The position numbers and the translations under genes were made by a program. From Bacillota bacterium (lineage in GTDB: Bacteria > Bacillota > DTU030 > DUMP01), in the NCBI GenBank assembly GCA_012799605.1, contig JAAZKX010000068.1, forward strand, positions 1-32,565: a DNA stretch of 32,565 nt, read 5' to 3'. Positions 26,788 to 32,565 of this stretch are shown here, one piece after another (the first letter of the stretch is position 1; every line of letters starts with the position of its first letter). The notes beneath the pieces are model-generated. The model saw nothing but the letters and a program-made list of their open reading frames with translations, was not told where the DNA came from and searched no databases.

Positions 26788-26817
26788 AAACTGTGTTAAA
26801 ACCAAGGAGGTGGTCCC

Positions 26818-27630
26818 ATGAATGTTGCGGAAGCATGGAAGAGATATAAGAACAATCAGGACCACGCCGCCTGGGAGCACTTGGTGAAAAAGTATGCTCC
26901 GCTGGTCAAGCATGTTGCTGGCCGGCTGTGTTTAACTCTGCCAGCCCATGTGGAATACGATGATTTGGTCGGTAGCGGGGTTTTTGGCCTGTTGACGGCT
27001 ATTGAGCGCTTTGAGCCGAAGCGGGGTATAAAATTTGAAACTTTTGCTGCCAACCGGGTCAGAGGAGCAATTTTAGATAGCCTGCGGGCAGCTGACTGGG
27101 CTCCGCGATCTTTGCGCCGGCGTGAGCGCGAGCTGGCCCGAGCCTATGGGGTGGTAGAACGGCGCCTAGGCCGCCCGGCTACGGCTGAGGAAGTAAGTGC
27201 CGAGCTGGGTATAGATAAGAAGGAGCTATATAAACTAGAAGGCCATATCAGTCAAGCTTCATTTTTATCGCTGGATGCACCGCTGCAGGTAACCGAAGAG
27301 GGTGAGCTAGTATCTTTAGGGATGAAAATTCCTGCCGCCGAGGGTGATCCTCCACAGGAGCTGGAAAAAAAAGAAAAACGGCGGTTATTGGCCCAAGCAG
27401 TAGAGGCTTTGCCGGACAGGGAACGGTTGGTAGTAACTCTTTACTACTACGAAGATCTTAATATAAAAGAAATTGCCCAAATCCTTGATGTCACCGAATC
27501 GAGGATTTCCCAACTACATACTCGAGCCTTGCTTAGGTTGAGAGGACATCTGATCTGCTACGAAACAGAATTAAATCTGGCCGAACGGTCGCTGTCGGGA
27601 AGAGGACATACAGCCGGGCAGGTGAGATGA
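26818..27630 (+). CDS. sigD: Flagellar sigma factor sigma-28 (SigD/FliA)
   Basis: Alternative sigma factor that directs late flagellar, flagellin and chemotaxis genes. The 270-residue protein shows region 2 (EYDDLVGSGVFGLLTAIERF and FETFAANRVRGAILDSLRA), region 3 and region 4 with the helix-turn-helix NIKEIAQILDVTESRISQLH near residues 217-236. The tail after region 4 is about 20 residues longer than I would expect. AAGGAGGTGG precedes ATG 26818. The position at the end of fla/che is standard. Confidence 0.95.
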   Translation: MNVAEAWKRYKNNQDHAAWEHLVKKYAPLVKHVAGRLCLTLPAHVEYDDLVGSGVFGLLTAIERFEPKRGIKFETFAANRVRGAILDSLRAADWAPRSLRRRERELARAYGVVERRLGRPATAEEVSAELGIDKKELYKLEGHISQASFLSLDAPLQVTEEGELVSLGMKIPAAEGDPPQELEKKEKRRLLAQAVEALPDRERLVVTLYYYEDLNIKEIAQILDVTESRISQLHTRALLRLRGHLICYETELNLAERSLSGRGHTAGQVR

Positions 27631-27631
27631 A

Positions 27632-27943
27632 ATGACTGTCCGGGGTGTAGAGCAAATAATGCCCAAAGCGGATCATATCGGCCGTGTCCAAAAAATTGCT
27701 CAAGATGGAGCGGCAGCCGAACGTTTTGTGCTAGAGCTAAACCGGCAGATGCAGGTTAAACGCCGCAGTATTTCTGAGCTGAGCGAGACTGAAAAACAGC
27801 GGATTAAAGATCCCGGAGCGCGTGAACAAAAAGATGATCAGCATCCAACCGACAAAAAAGAGCACACTGCTGCCCACAACGACCGGCAGGATCCGGATGA
27901 GGCTAGCTTGGGGCGAGGAATACATCTTGATATTCGCGCCTAA
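27632..27943 (+). CDS. Small hydrophilic protein between sigD and swrB-like gene
   Basis: A 103-residue, strongly charged protein with no membrane segment or signal. The N-terminal half (RGVEQIMPKADHIGRVQKIA, about 4-23) looks ordered and helical; a Lys/Glu/Asp/His/Gln-rich middle (about 48-88) looks disordered; the end GIHLDIRA is short and hydrophobic. I recall similar small proteins (MPKA-like start, LDIR-like end) in Clostridia operons near sigD, but no function. It starts 2 bases after sigD and is 15 bases before the next gene, so it is co-transcribed. Confidence 0.7.
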   Translation: MTVRGVEQIMPKADHIGRVQKIAQDGAAAERFVLELNRQMQVKRRSISELSETEKQRIKDPGAREQKDDQHPTDKKEHTAAHNDRQDPDEASLGRGIHLDIRA

Positions 27944-27958
27944 AAAGAGGGGGATAAG

Positions 27959-28393
27959 ATGACTACACTTTTACTTTTATTGGCTGCATTGGCGGCTGGC
28001 TATGCTGGAGGACGCTTGGCCTGTGGCATGGCTCGAGAACAAGAAATGGACCGGATTCGCCGGAGTGTTCAGGATTTGCTTCAGGAGCTTGCGGCAGCTG
28101 CTGAAAGTAGCTGTGAGCAGGTACTTGCCGAGCGCCATAAATTGGAGGAGATGGTAGCCTCGGTCCAAAACCAGACTGCTGTTGTTAACATAGCCCAGCC
28201 AGAAAAAAACAAAGCGGACCCTAAAGCGGAAATCCGGAACCGAGTAATGCTATTAGCCCAGCGAGGTAAAACTAGCGCCCAAATAGCCCAGCAGCTTGAT
28301 TTGGGTCAGGGCGAAGTTGATTTGATGCTGAACCTTATCCGGCTGCAAAACAGCTGGCAAGATCTTAATGCCTTTGAACAAAATAGCGACTGA
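27959..28393 (+). CDS. SwrB/YlxL-like membrane-anchored protein (DUF6115 type)
   Basis: A 144-residue protein with one N-terminal membrane helix (about 3-22), a helical middle (about 25-70) and a C-terminal helix-turn-helix-like segment (NRVMLLAQRGKTSAQIAQQLDLGQGEVDLMLNL, about 93-125). Bacillus swrB has the same layout and the same position just after sigD; SwrB there promotes flagellar export activation. The similarity is architectural, so function is inferred. It is the last gene of the operon. GAGGGGGA precedes ATG 27959. Confidence 0.68.
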   Translation: MTTLLLLLAALAAGYAGGRLACGMAREQEMDRIRRSVQDLLQELAAAAESSCEQVLAERHKLEEMVASVQNQTAVVNIAQPEKNKADPKAEIRNRVMLLAQRGKTSAQIAQQLDLGQGEVDLMLNLIRLQNSWQDLNAFEQNSD

Positions 28394-28418
28394 TGCTGAC
28401 TTATATAAAGATCAAATT

Positions 28419-28447
28419 TTGCCAACTAGATATTATTGTGCTATACT
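28419..28447 (+). promoter_or_regulatory. Sigma-A-type promoter of the sirtuin gene
   Basis: TTGCCA at 28419-28424 and TATACT at 28442-28447 are separated by exactly 17 bases, close to consensus for the housekeeping sigma factor. It lies in the 142-base gap after the fla/che operon and would start transcription near 28454, about 80 bases before the sirtuin gene. Confidence 0.7.
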
Positions 28448-28477
28448 AGCATTGGGTATGTTGGTAGTTGGGCGATT

Positions 28478-28510
28478 CCCCTGTATCTGGCAGGGGTATT
28501 TTATTTATAA
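28478..28510 (+). terminator. Possible terminator or attenuator before the sirtuin gene
   Basis: A 6-bp GC-rich stem (CCCCTG 28478-28483 with CAGGGG 28491-28496, loop of 7) is followed by TATTTTATTTAT. It could end the fla/che transcript. Since it lies downstream of the promoter at 28419-28447, it would also sit in the sirtuin leader and act as an attenuator. The stem is short and the T tract is interrupted. Confidence 0.4.
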
Positions 28511-28535
28511 ATCGTGAAAGGAGCCTGATCCCGAT

Positions 28536-29282
28536 ATGAAAGCGATTTATAATGATCAAAGTTTTCAGCAGGGGATAAAAAAACTGGCTTCACTTATGGA
28601 GGACTCAACCAATACGGTCATTTTAACAGGCGCAGGGATGGATACCCAAAGCGATATCCCCGATTTTAGAAGTAAAGATGGCTGGTGGAAGAAGATGGAT
28701 CCTAGCGTTGTAGCTAGCGCGGCTACAATGAAGCAAAATTACCCGCTTTTTCAGGATTTTTATATTACCCGGATTAAAATGCTTCAAAACGTCAAACCCC
28801 ACCCCGGCCATCTAATATTGGCCGAGCTGGAACGGGAAGGGTTAATACAAAGCATTGCTACCCAAAATGTATCCAGCTTGCATCAGCTGGCCGGGAGTAA
28901 AAAAGTGTATGAGCTACACGGGAACATAAGGGAAATCAAATGCGGTGCTTGTAACACCGAGGCGAAGCTTCAGGATTTCCTCGATAAAAAAAGCTGTCAC
29001 ACCTGTGGTGAAAACCTACTCAGACCAAACGTAGTGTTATTCGGTGAGCGTCTGCCACAAAAGGTTTGGCATTTAGCCGAGCAGGACATTCGACAAAGTG
29101 ATCTGCTGATTGTTATCGGAACCAGTCTAAAAGTTTCGCCTGTAAACCAGCTTCCCCTGTTGGCTTCCGGTAAAATTGTACTTATTAATAACGAAGATGT
29201 AGTGGCACCGGCCCAATTTGATCTTAAAATTATCGGGCCAGCCCAAGAAACTTTAGAAGAATTGAGTTCTTCGCTGGCCTAA
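28536..29282 (+). CDS. NAD-dependent protein deacylase (sirtuin, Sir2 family)
   Basis: NAD-dependent lysine deacylase. The 248-residue protein has the Rossmann motif GAGMDTQSDIPDFRS at 32-46, TQNVSSLHQ at 109-117 with catalytic H128 in ELHGN, and a zinc site C136-X2-C139-X14-C154-X2-C157. It also has GTSLKVSP near 212. Two positions depart from common sirtuins: Ser replaces the Asp after TQNV, and DTQSD replaces the usual S-x-x-SG. The catalytic His and Asn are kept. It has its own promoter and is unrelated to flagellar genes. The Shine-Dalgarno AAAGGAG is 12 bases from ATG 28536. Confidence 0.88.
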   Translation: MKAIYNDQSFQQGIKKLASLMEDSTNTVILTGAGMDTQSDIPDFRSKDGWWKKMDPSVVASAATMKQNYPLFQDFYITRIKMLQNVKPHPGHLILAELEREGLIQSIATQNVSSLHQLAGSKKVYELHGNIREIKCGACNTEAKLQDFLDKKSCHTCGENLLRPNVVLFGERLPQKVWHLAEQDIRQSDLLIVIGTSLKVSPVNQLPLLASGKIVLINNEDVVAPAQFDLKIIGPAQETLEELSSSLA

Positions 29283-29323
29283 GCTCCGACCATAGCTTAG
29301 AATGGGGAATCAAGGCAAACAGC

Positions 29324-29352
29324 TTGACAAGTTTGTAGCGAAATGATAAATA
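29324..29352 (+). promoter_or_regulatory. Possible promoter of the homocysteine operon
   Basis: TTGACA at 29324-29329 is a perfect -35 hexamer, with TAAATA at 29347-29352 after 17 bases as a weak -10. Another -10-like TATAAT at 29366-29371 lies just before the riboswitch but has no good -35. One of these should serve the riboswitch transcript. Confidence 0.45.
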
Positions 29353-29380
29353 TACTGTAGTGCCCTATAATTTAATAGTT

Positions 29381-29482
29381 TCTTATCAAGAGCAGGTGGA
29401 GGGATGGCCCCAATGAAACCCGGCAACCCCGTTTTTATGACGGAAGGTGCTAATTGCCACAGGATTTCCCTGAAAGATAAGA
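29381..29482 (+). promoter_or_regulatory. SAM-I (S-box) riboswitch
   Basis: The aptamer core matches the SAM-I consensus. P1 is TCTTATC (29381-29387) with GATAAGA (29476-29482). The internal blocks include GGTGGAGGGATGGCCC, CAATGAAACCCGGCAACC and GGTGCTAATTGCCACAGG in order, then CCCTGAAAGATAAGA. Binding of S-adenosylmethionine should stabilise P1 and allow the downstream terminator. It precedes a homocysteine-biosynthesis operon, which is the expected target class. Confidence 0.93.
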
Positions 29483-29494
29483 TGATGGCCGTTG

Positions 29495-29525
29495 AACCTC
29501 TTCTTATCTGGAAGAGGTTTTTAAA
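29495..29525 (+). terminator. Riboswitch-controlled terminator
   Basis: An 8-9 bp stem (AACCTCTT 29495-29502 with AAGAGGTT 29512-29519) is followed by a T run. TCTTATC at 29502-29508, in the 3' edge of the left arm and the loop, is identical to the left P1 strand of the riboswitch and can pair with GATAAGA 29476-29482. This forms the antiterminator when SAM is scarce. Confidence 0.87.
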
Positions 29526-29567
29526 TTTATTTGTATCTACACACGGCATAATAGGAGGTAAGATGAA

Positions 29568-30812
29568 TTGGCTGGAGAAAAATCGTTACCAGAGATCAAT
29601 AAGCGCATTAAAAAGGGAAAAGTGGTAGTTTTGACGGCTGAGGAAGTTATTCCCGTAGTCCAGGAACTTGGTCTAAAAAAGGCCGCGGCTGAAGTGGACG
29701 TAGTGACTACGGGGACATTCGGTGCTATGTGTTCCTCGGCCGCTTACTTTAACTTTGGGCACACAAAGCCCCGGATGAAAATGACTGAGGTTTGGTTAAA
29801 TGGGGTTAATGCTTATGCCGGCATCGCTGCTGTGGATGCTTTGATCGGGGCTACTGAAGTTATGAAAAACGACCCTTTAAACAGTATTCATCCGGGCGAG
29901 TTTCGTTACGGTGGCGGGCACGTTATTCATGATTTGGTAGCAAAAAAGCCCATCCACCTGCGGGCTACGGCCCATGGTACTGATTGTTATCCCCGCCGGG
30001 AAATCGATACCGTCATCACTATTGATGATCTGAACCAAGCTGTTTTGTTTAACCCTCGCAATGCCTATCAGAATTATAACGTGGCTGTCAATTTATCCGA
30101 TAAGACTGTATACACTTATCTCGGCGTCTTGAAACCTCAGCTGGGTAATGCCAACTATTCTACCTCCGGGCAGTTAAGCCCGCTGCTGAAAGATCCCTAT
30201 TTACGCACCATAGGCATCGGTAGCAGGATTTTCTTAGGCGGCGGAATCGGCTATGTAGCTTGGCAAGGCACGCAGCATTGTCCTAGTATAACTGCCCTCC
30301 CCAATGGAGGCAGTTTGATCGAAGGGGGCACCCTGGCTGTAATTGGCGATCTTAAGCAAATGCAGCCCGAATGGCTGATGGGGGCTTCTATACTGGGCTA
30401 CGGGGTTTCTTTGGCAGTGGGCCTGGGAGTGCCAATTCCGGTCTTAAATGAAGAGATCTTGTATTGGGCTTCCCGAACCGATGAAGAAATTTATGCCCCG
30501 GTAATAGACTATGGCTTGGCTTATCCTGCCGGCAATCCAGAACCATTGGCTTATGTAACTTATGCCCAATTAAAATCGGGTACCATTAAGGTCGATGGGA
30601 AAGAAGTGCCCACCGGCCCCATGTCCAGCTATCCGGCGGCTAAAAAAATTGCTACCATGTTAAAACAATGGATCGAGCAAGGTAGCTTTTTACTGACCGA
30701 GCCGGTTGCACCGCTGCCCTCCATCGGGGAGGCAGCGCCGCTGAACCCTCTGGCGGAGACCGAGAGTCAAACCGATGGAAAGGGTGAACTTATATGGCTC
30801 CCGAACGCATAG
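29568..30812 (+). CDS. Homocysteine biosynthesis protein (DUF39/COG1900)
   Basis: Member of the DUF39 family, which in methanogens and other anaerobes is required, with a NIL-ferredoxin protein, to make homocysteine from aspartate semialdehyde and sulfide. The 414-residue protein keeps Cys residues at 55 (GAMCSS), 140 (HGTDCYP) and 238 (TQHCPS), candidates for persulfide chemistry. TTG 29568 is 8 bases after AGGAGGT; ATG 29563 is out of frame. No CBS domains are seen at the C-terminus. The SAM riboswitch upstream independently supports a methionine-pathway role. Confidence 0.9.
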   Translation: MAGEKSLPEINKRIKKGKVVVLTAEEVIPVVQELGLKKAAAEVDVVTTGTFGAMCSSAAYFNFGHTKPRMKMTEVWLNGVNAYAGIAAVDALIGATEVMKNDPLNSIHPGEFRYGGGHVIHDLVAKKPIHLRATAHGTDCYPRREIDTVITIDDLNQAVLFNPRNAYQNYNVAVNLSDKTVYTYLGVLKPQLGNANYSTSGQLSPLLKDPYLRTIGIGSRIFLGGGIGYVAWQGTQHCPSITALPNGGSLIEGGTLAVIGDLKQMQPEWLMGASILGYGVSLAVGLGVPIPVLNEEILYWASRTDEEIYAPVIDYGLAYPAGNPEPLAYVTYAQLKSGTIKVDGKEVPTGPMSSYPAAKKIATMLKQWIEQGSFLLTEPVAPLPSIGEAAPLNPLAETESQTDGKGELIWLPNA

Positions 30813-31201
30813 TTCTTCGATTTAACGCCACCACATCCGACAAGCCGGTTATTTATCATTTAGTAAAAAAATATAATTTGATCATCAATATTTTGAAAGC
30901 CCGGATCAATCCCCACAAAGAGGGGATGATGGTGCTGGAGCTCCATGGCGAGCCGGAACAATATGCCCACGGCTTAGAATACCTGCGCTCGATGGGGGTG
31001 ACGATTCAGCCGCTGAGCGAACAAGTTCAGCATAACGAAACAATATGTAATCATTGTGGCGCCTGTATCAATGTTTGCCCCTCAGGGGCTCTTTACTTGG
31101 AACGTCCTGACATGAAAGTAAAGTTCGATAACGAAAAATGCTTGGTTTGTTTAATGTGCGTAAAAGCCTGCCCCTACAAAGCGATGGAGGTATATTTTTA
31201 A
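30794..31201 (+). CDS. NIL domain plus 2[4Fe-4S] ferredoxin protein
   Basis: A 135-residue protein with an N-terminal NIL domain (about 1-76; the fold also found in methionine ABC transporter ATPases) and a C-terminal ferredoxin with two clusters: C85-X2-C88-X2-C91-X3-C95-P and C116-X2-C119-X2-C122-X3-C126-P. It is the usual partner of DUF39 and probably supplies electrons or handles persulfide sulfur. GGAAAGGGTG precedes ATG 30794, which overlaps the DUF39 gene by 19 bases. Confidence 0.92.
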   Translation: MAPERIVLRFNATTSDKPVIYHLVKKYNLIINILKARINPHKEGMMVLELHGEPEQYAHGLEYLRSMGVTIQPLSEQVQHNETICNHCGACINVCPSGALYLERPDMKVKFDNEKCLVCLMCVKACPYKAMEVYF

Positions 31202-31203
31202 CC

Positions 31204-31947
31204 TTGCTGTATACAAAGCGTAGCTACCGCCAAAGATTTAGTCAGCGGGATATGGTCCATTTTCAAGCAGCCTACAAAGATACTGATGTGGATATTGGGA
31301 TTCCCCGGCAGGATTTTAAGCCCACTGTCATTGCCGCTGCCAAAAAAATAATCGAAAACTACCATCGCCAATTGAGCGCCTATATAAAGACGGATCCGCA
31401 ATTTGGCCGCTCGCTTAGCCCATGCTCCCCATTGGCGGTGGCTCCGGAAATCGCCCATAGGATGGCTGAGGCAGCCCGGCTAGCCGGAGTAGGGCCTATG
31501 GCTGCAGTAGCCGGGGCTATAGCCCAATATACTGCTATCGATCTGGTCGGAGCTGACAAAGAAATAATTATCGAAAATGGCGGTGATATTTACTTACACA
31601 GCTTTCAGCCTCGAATTATTGGTCTTAATACCGGGGAATCGTCTGTTTTTAACAATCGGTTAGGCCTTAAAATAAACCAGCAGCTTTGCCCCGTGGGTAT
31701 CTGCACCTCATCCGGTACGGTGGGGCCGGCGTTAAGCTTCGGGTGTGCCGATGCAGCCGTGATAATAGCCCGCTCAGCCATTGTAGCTGATGCCGTAGCT
31801 ACCGCTGCCGGTAATATTGTGCGCCAAGCAGAAGACGTAAAAAAAGCAGCTCAATTTGCTGCTACCATACCCGGTGTGCTAGGGGCGGTAATCATCGCCG
31901 CAGATAAAATTGCTGCTTGGGGCAAGGTCGAACTTGTGCCTTTATAA
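31204..31947 (+). CDS. UPF0280/COG2122 protein (ApbE-like fold)
   Basis: A 247-residue protein of the UPF0280 family, related in fold to the flavin-transferase ApbE and often linked with DUF39 genes in anaerobes. Visible family motifs are MAEAARLAGVGPMAAVAGA (about 89-107), ENGGDIYLHS (about 123-132) and CPVGICTSSGTVGPALS (about 163-179). TTG 31204 gives the normal family start (LYTKRSYRQRF); a longer frame from 31138 runs inside the preceding ferredoxin gene. Its exact reaction in homocysteine synthesis is not settled. Confidence 0.85.
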   Translation: MLYTKRSYRQRFSQRDMVHFQAAYKDTDVDIGIPRQDFKPTVIAAAKKIIENYHRQLSAYIKTDPQFGRSLSPCSPLAVAPEIAHRMAEAARLAGVGPMAAVAGAIAQYTAIDLVGADKEIIIENGGDIYLHSFQPRIIGLNTGESSVFNNRLGLKINQQLCPVGICTSSGTVGPALSFGCADAAVIIARSAIVADAVATAAGNIVRQAEDVKKAAQFAATIPGVLGAVIIAADKIAAWGKVELVPL

Positions 31948-31995
31948 TTTGATCCCCATAAAAAGGGCTTGTTGCGGCCGTTTAAATTCGTATCA

Positions 31996-32027
31996 GATCA
32001 CGGGCGGGTTTTTACCCGCCCGTGATC
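31996..32027. terminator. Perfect 14-bp hairpin, possible convergent terminator
   Basis: A perfect 14-bp GC-rich stem (31996-32009 with 32014-32027) closes a TTTT loop, 49 bases after the COG2122 stop. Neither strand has a T tract after the stem, so it is not a standard intrinsic terminator, yet it is in the right place to stop or stabilise the homocysteine transcript. Confidence 0.5.
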
Positions 32028-32066
32028 CGGTAACCTGCTTTTGGCTATACCTTAAGCTGTGGATTG

Positions 32067-32246
32067 TTACCTATCTGCCCATAAGTTGCCGGCCCTGGCA
32101 AAATTTTGCTGATCCATTTCCCTCAAGATAATCGATACCGCCTCCGGTTTCACTTCAAGGCTGTGCCCAAAATTAACTCCTAATCCCATTTCCGCGGCAA
32201 CCCAGGTGATGTTATTAGTTTTAACCTTTATCCCCGTACTTTTGAT
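32067..32246 (-). pseudogene. Start-less open frame, probable gene remnant
   Basis: On the minus strand an open frame of 59 codons ends at TAA (32069-32067) and has a stop just upstream (32249-32247). It has no start codon before an internal ATG at codon 20 and no Shine-Dalgarno. Its translation has a balanced, protein-like composition, with runs such as WVAAEMGLGVNFGHSLEV and AVSIILREMDQQNFARAG, and codon use like its neighbours. I do not recognise the family. It could be the C-terminal end of a lost gene, downstream of flagellin on the same strand. Confidence 0.4.
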
Positions 32247-32280
32247 TTAATTTAAGCAGTAAAACCGATCATATGTTACC

Positions 32281-32402
32281 GGAGCAAGCGGATGAGAGTG
32301 AGGATCGGAGGTCAAACTTCACCTAGCGCGCAAGTATGTGTCAAGACGGCCCTTCGTAAGGCGGGAGGTCAGCGGCCAAAAGCTACGTCCCCGTGGCGGG
32401 GA
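32281..32402. other. GC-rich hairpin block beside the flagellin terminator
   Basis: A GC-rich stretch that differs from the AT-richer sequence to its left. A clear hairpin is at 32388-32402 (TCCCCG/CGGGGA, loop TGG), and a weaker one at about 32349-32363 pairs GCC-C-TT with AAGGC. It may be structured RNA, in the 3' trailer of flagellin or on the plus strand. I cannot match it to a known RNA family. Confidence 0.3.
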
Positions 32403-32436
32403 AAGAAAAACGAGGGGGTGGAAGCCCCCTCGTTTT
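32401..32436. terminator. Bidirectional terminator downstream of flagellin
   Basis: An 8-bp GC-rich stem (CGAGGGGG 32411-32418 with CCCCCTCG 32425-32432, loop of 6) has TTTT on the plus strand after it and, on the minus strand, TTTTTCTTTC (complement of 32401-32410). The better T tract serves the minus-strand flagellin gene, whose stop is 13 bases upstream. Confidence 0.85.
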
Positions 32437-32448
32437 GGGGTTGGTTCT

Positions 32449-32565
32449 TTAGCGCAGCAGCTGCAGGACTGTCTGCGGTACCATGTTGGCTTGGGCCAGC
32501 ATGGCGGTTGCCGCTTGCTGCAGGATTGTGTTTTTGGTAAACTCCATCATTTCTTTGGCCATGTC
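32449..32565 (-). CDS. hag: Flagellin, C-terminal end (partial)
   Basis: The last 38 codons and stop of a flagellin gene; the rest lies beyond the right edge. The residues ([19 protein letters not shown], then [14 protein letters not shown] at the end) are the D0 C-terminal helix of bacterial flagellin, the part that packs in the filament core. The gene runs toward the fla/che operon and would be expected to depend on SigD, though its promoter is not visible. Confidence 0.95.
   Translation of the reverse strand, partial: DMAKEMMEFTKNTILQQAATAMLAQANMVPQTVLQLLR

Larger units (their letters stand above)
31948..32448. other. Convergent intergenic region, about 500 bases
   Basis: Region between the COG2122 gene (plus strand) and flagellin (minus strand). 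From left to right it holds a perfect 14-bp hairpin, a start-less minus-strand open frame that looks like a gene remnant, an unassigned GC-rich hairpin block and a bidirectional terminator. I see no intact gene, tRNA or insertion sequence. Confidence 0.7.

Noticed and set aside
29404-29628. Plus-strand open frame over the riboswitch and start of the DUF39 gene
   Set aside because: It lies across the SAM-I aptamer and terminator; the sequence is explained by RNA structure. The DUF39 frame begins at TTG 29568 in another phase.
31138-31203. Upstream extension of the COG2122 gene into the ferredoxin gene
   Set aside because: The added residues are the ferredoxin cluster region read in another frame, and the family N-terminus fits TTG 31204.
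32292-32540. Plus-strand open frame of 82 codons through the GC-rich block and the flagellin end
   Set aside because: It runs through a terminator and antisense to flagellin; the translation is Arg/Trp/Ala-rich with no match I recognise. I briefly considered a group II intron leader but see no intron domain V or reverse transcriptase.
1-32565. CRISPR array, tRNA, rRNA, prophage or insertion sequence
   Set aside because: No regularly spaced repeats, cloverleaf, transposase-like frame or terminal inverted repeats were seen anywhere in the window.

Overview
The window is almost entirely one long, plus-strand fla/che operon of a motile, Gram-positive, anaerobic bacterium of the Clostridia type. 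This is inferred from four things. The gene order matches the Bacillus/Clostridia fla/che operon. FliY (CheC-FliN fusion), CheC, CheD, a sigma-28 gene and a SwrB-like gene are present. A SAM-I riboswitch is present. A homocysteine-biosynthesis gene set (DUF39 / NIL-ferredoxin / COG2122) typical of anaerobes lies downstream. GTG and TTG starts are common, and most genes overlap or are a few bases apart, so translation is probably coupled. I cannot name the genus.

Layout. Positions 114-8922 hold the rod, MS-ring, switch, export-ATPase and hook-assembly block: flgB, flgC, fliE, fliF, fliG, fliH, fliI, fliJ, a MotE/YlxF-like gene, fliK, flgD and a TIGR02530-type gene. flgE (hook) at 8999-10312 is bracketed by two RNA hairpins. 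Positions 10377-14928 hold motA, motB, fliL, fliM, fliY and cheY. Positions 14939-20499 hold the export gate: fliO, fliP, fliQ, fliR, flhB, flhA. Positions 20496-26787 hold flhF, flhG, a PilZ gene, cheA, cheW, cheC and cheD. Positions 26818-28393 hold sigD, an unnamed small gene and a SwrB-like gene. Two genes often found in this operon are not here: flbD/swrD after flgE and cheB near cheA.

After the operon, a sirtuin gene (28536-29282) has its own sigma-A-type promoter. Then a SAM-I riboswitch with a terminator (29381-29525) precedes three tightly packed genes (29568-31947) whose families are linked to homocysteine synthesis from aspartate semialdehyde and sulfide in anaerobes. The right end (31948-32448) is a convergent intergenic region. 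It holds a perfect 14-bp hairpin, a minus-strand open frame without a start that looks like a gene remnant, a GC-rich hairpin block and a bidirectional terminator. The last 117 bases are the C-terminus of a flagellin gene on the minus strand.

How it works together: the operon encodes basal body, export apparatus, hook, stator, switch and the CheA/CheW/CheY core, with CheC, FliY and CheD as the phosphatase/deamidase adaptation branch. It also encodes SigD, which would switch on late genes such as the flagellin at the right edge. Points most worth a second look are: the FlhB autocleavage site reading NPDH instead of NPTH; flhB lacking a normal start at its conserved N-terminus; the hairpins flanking flgE; the unnamed gene between sigD and the SwrB-like gene; the riboswitch-controlled homocysteine operon; and the minus-strand remnant next to flagellin.
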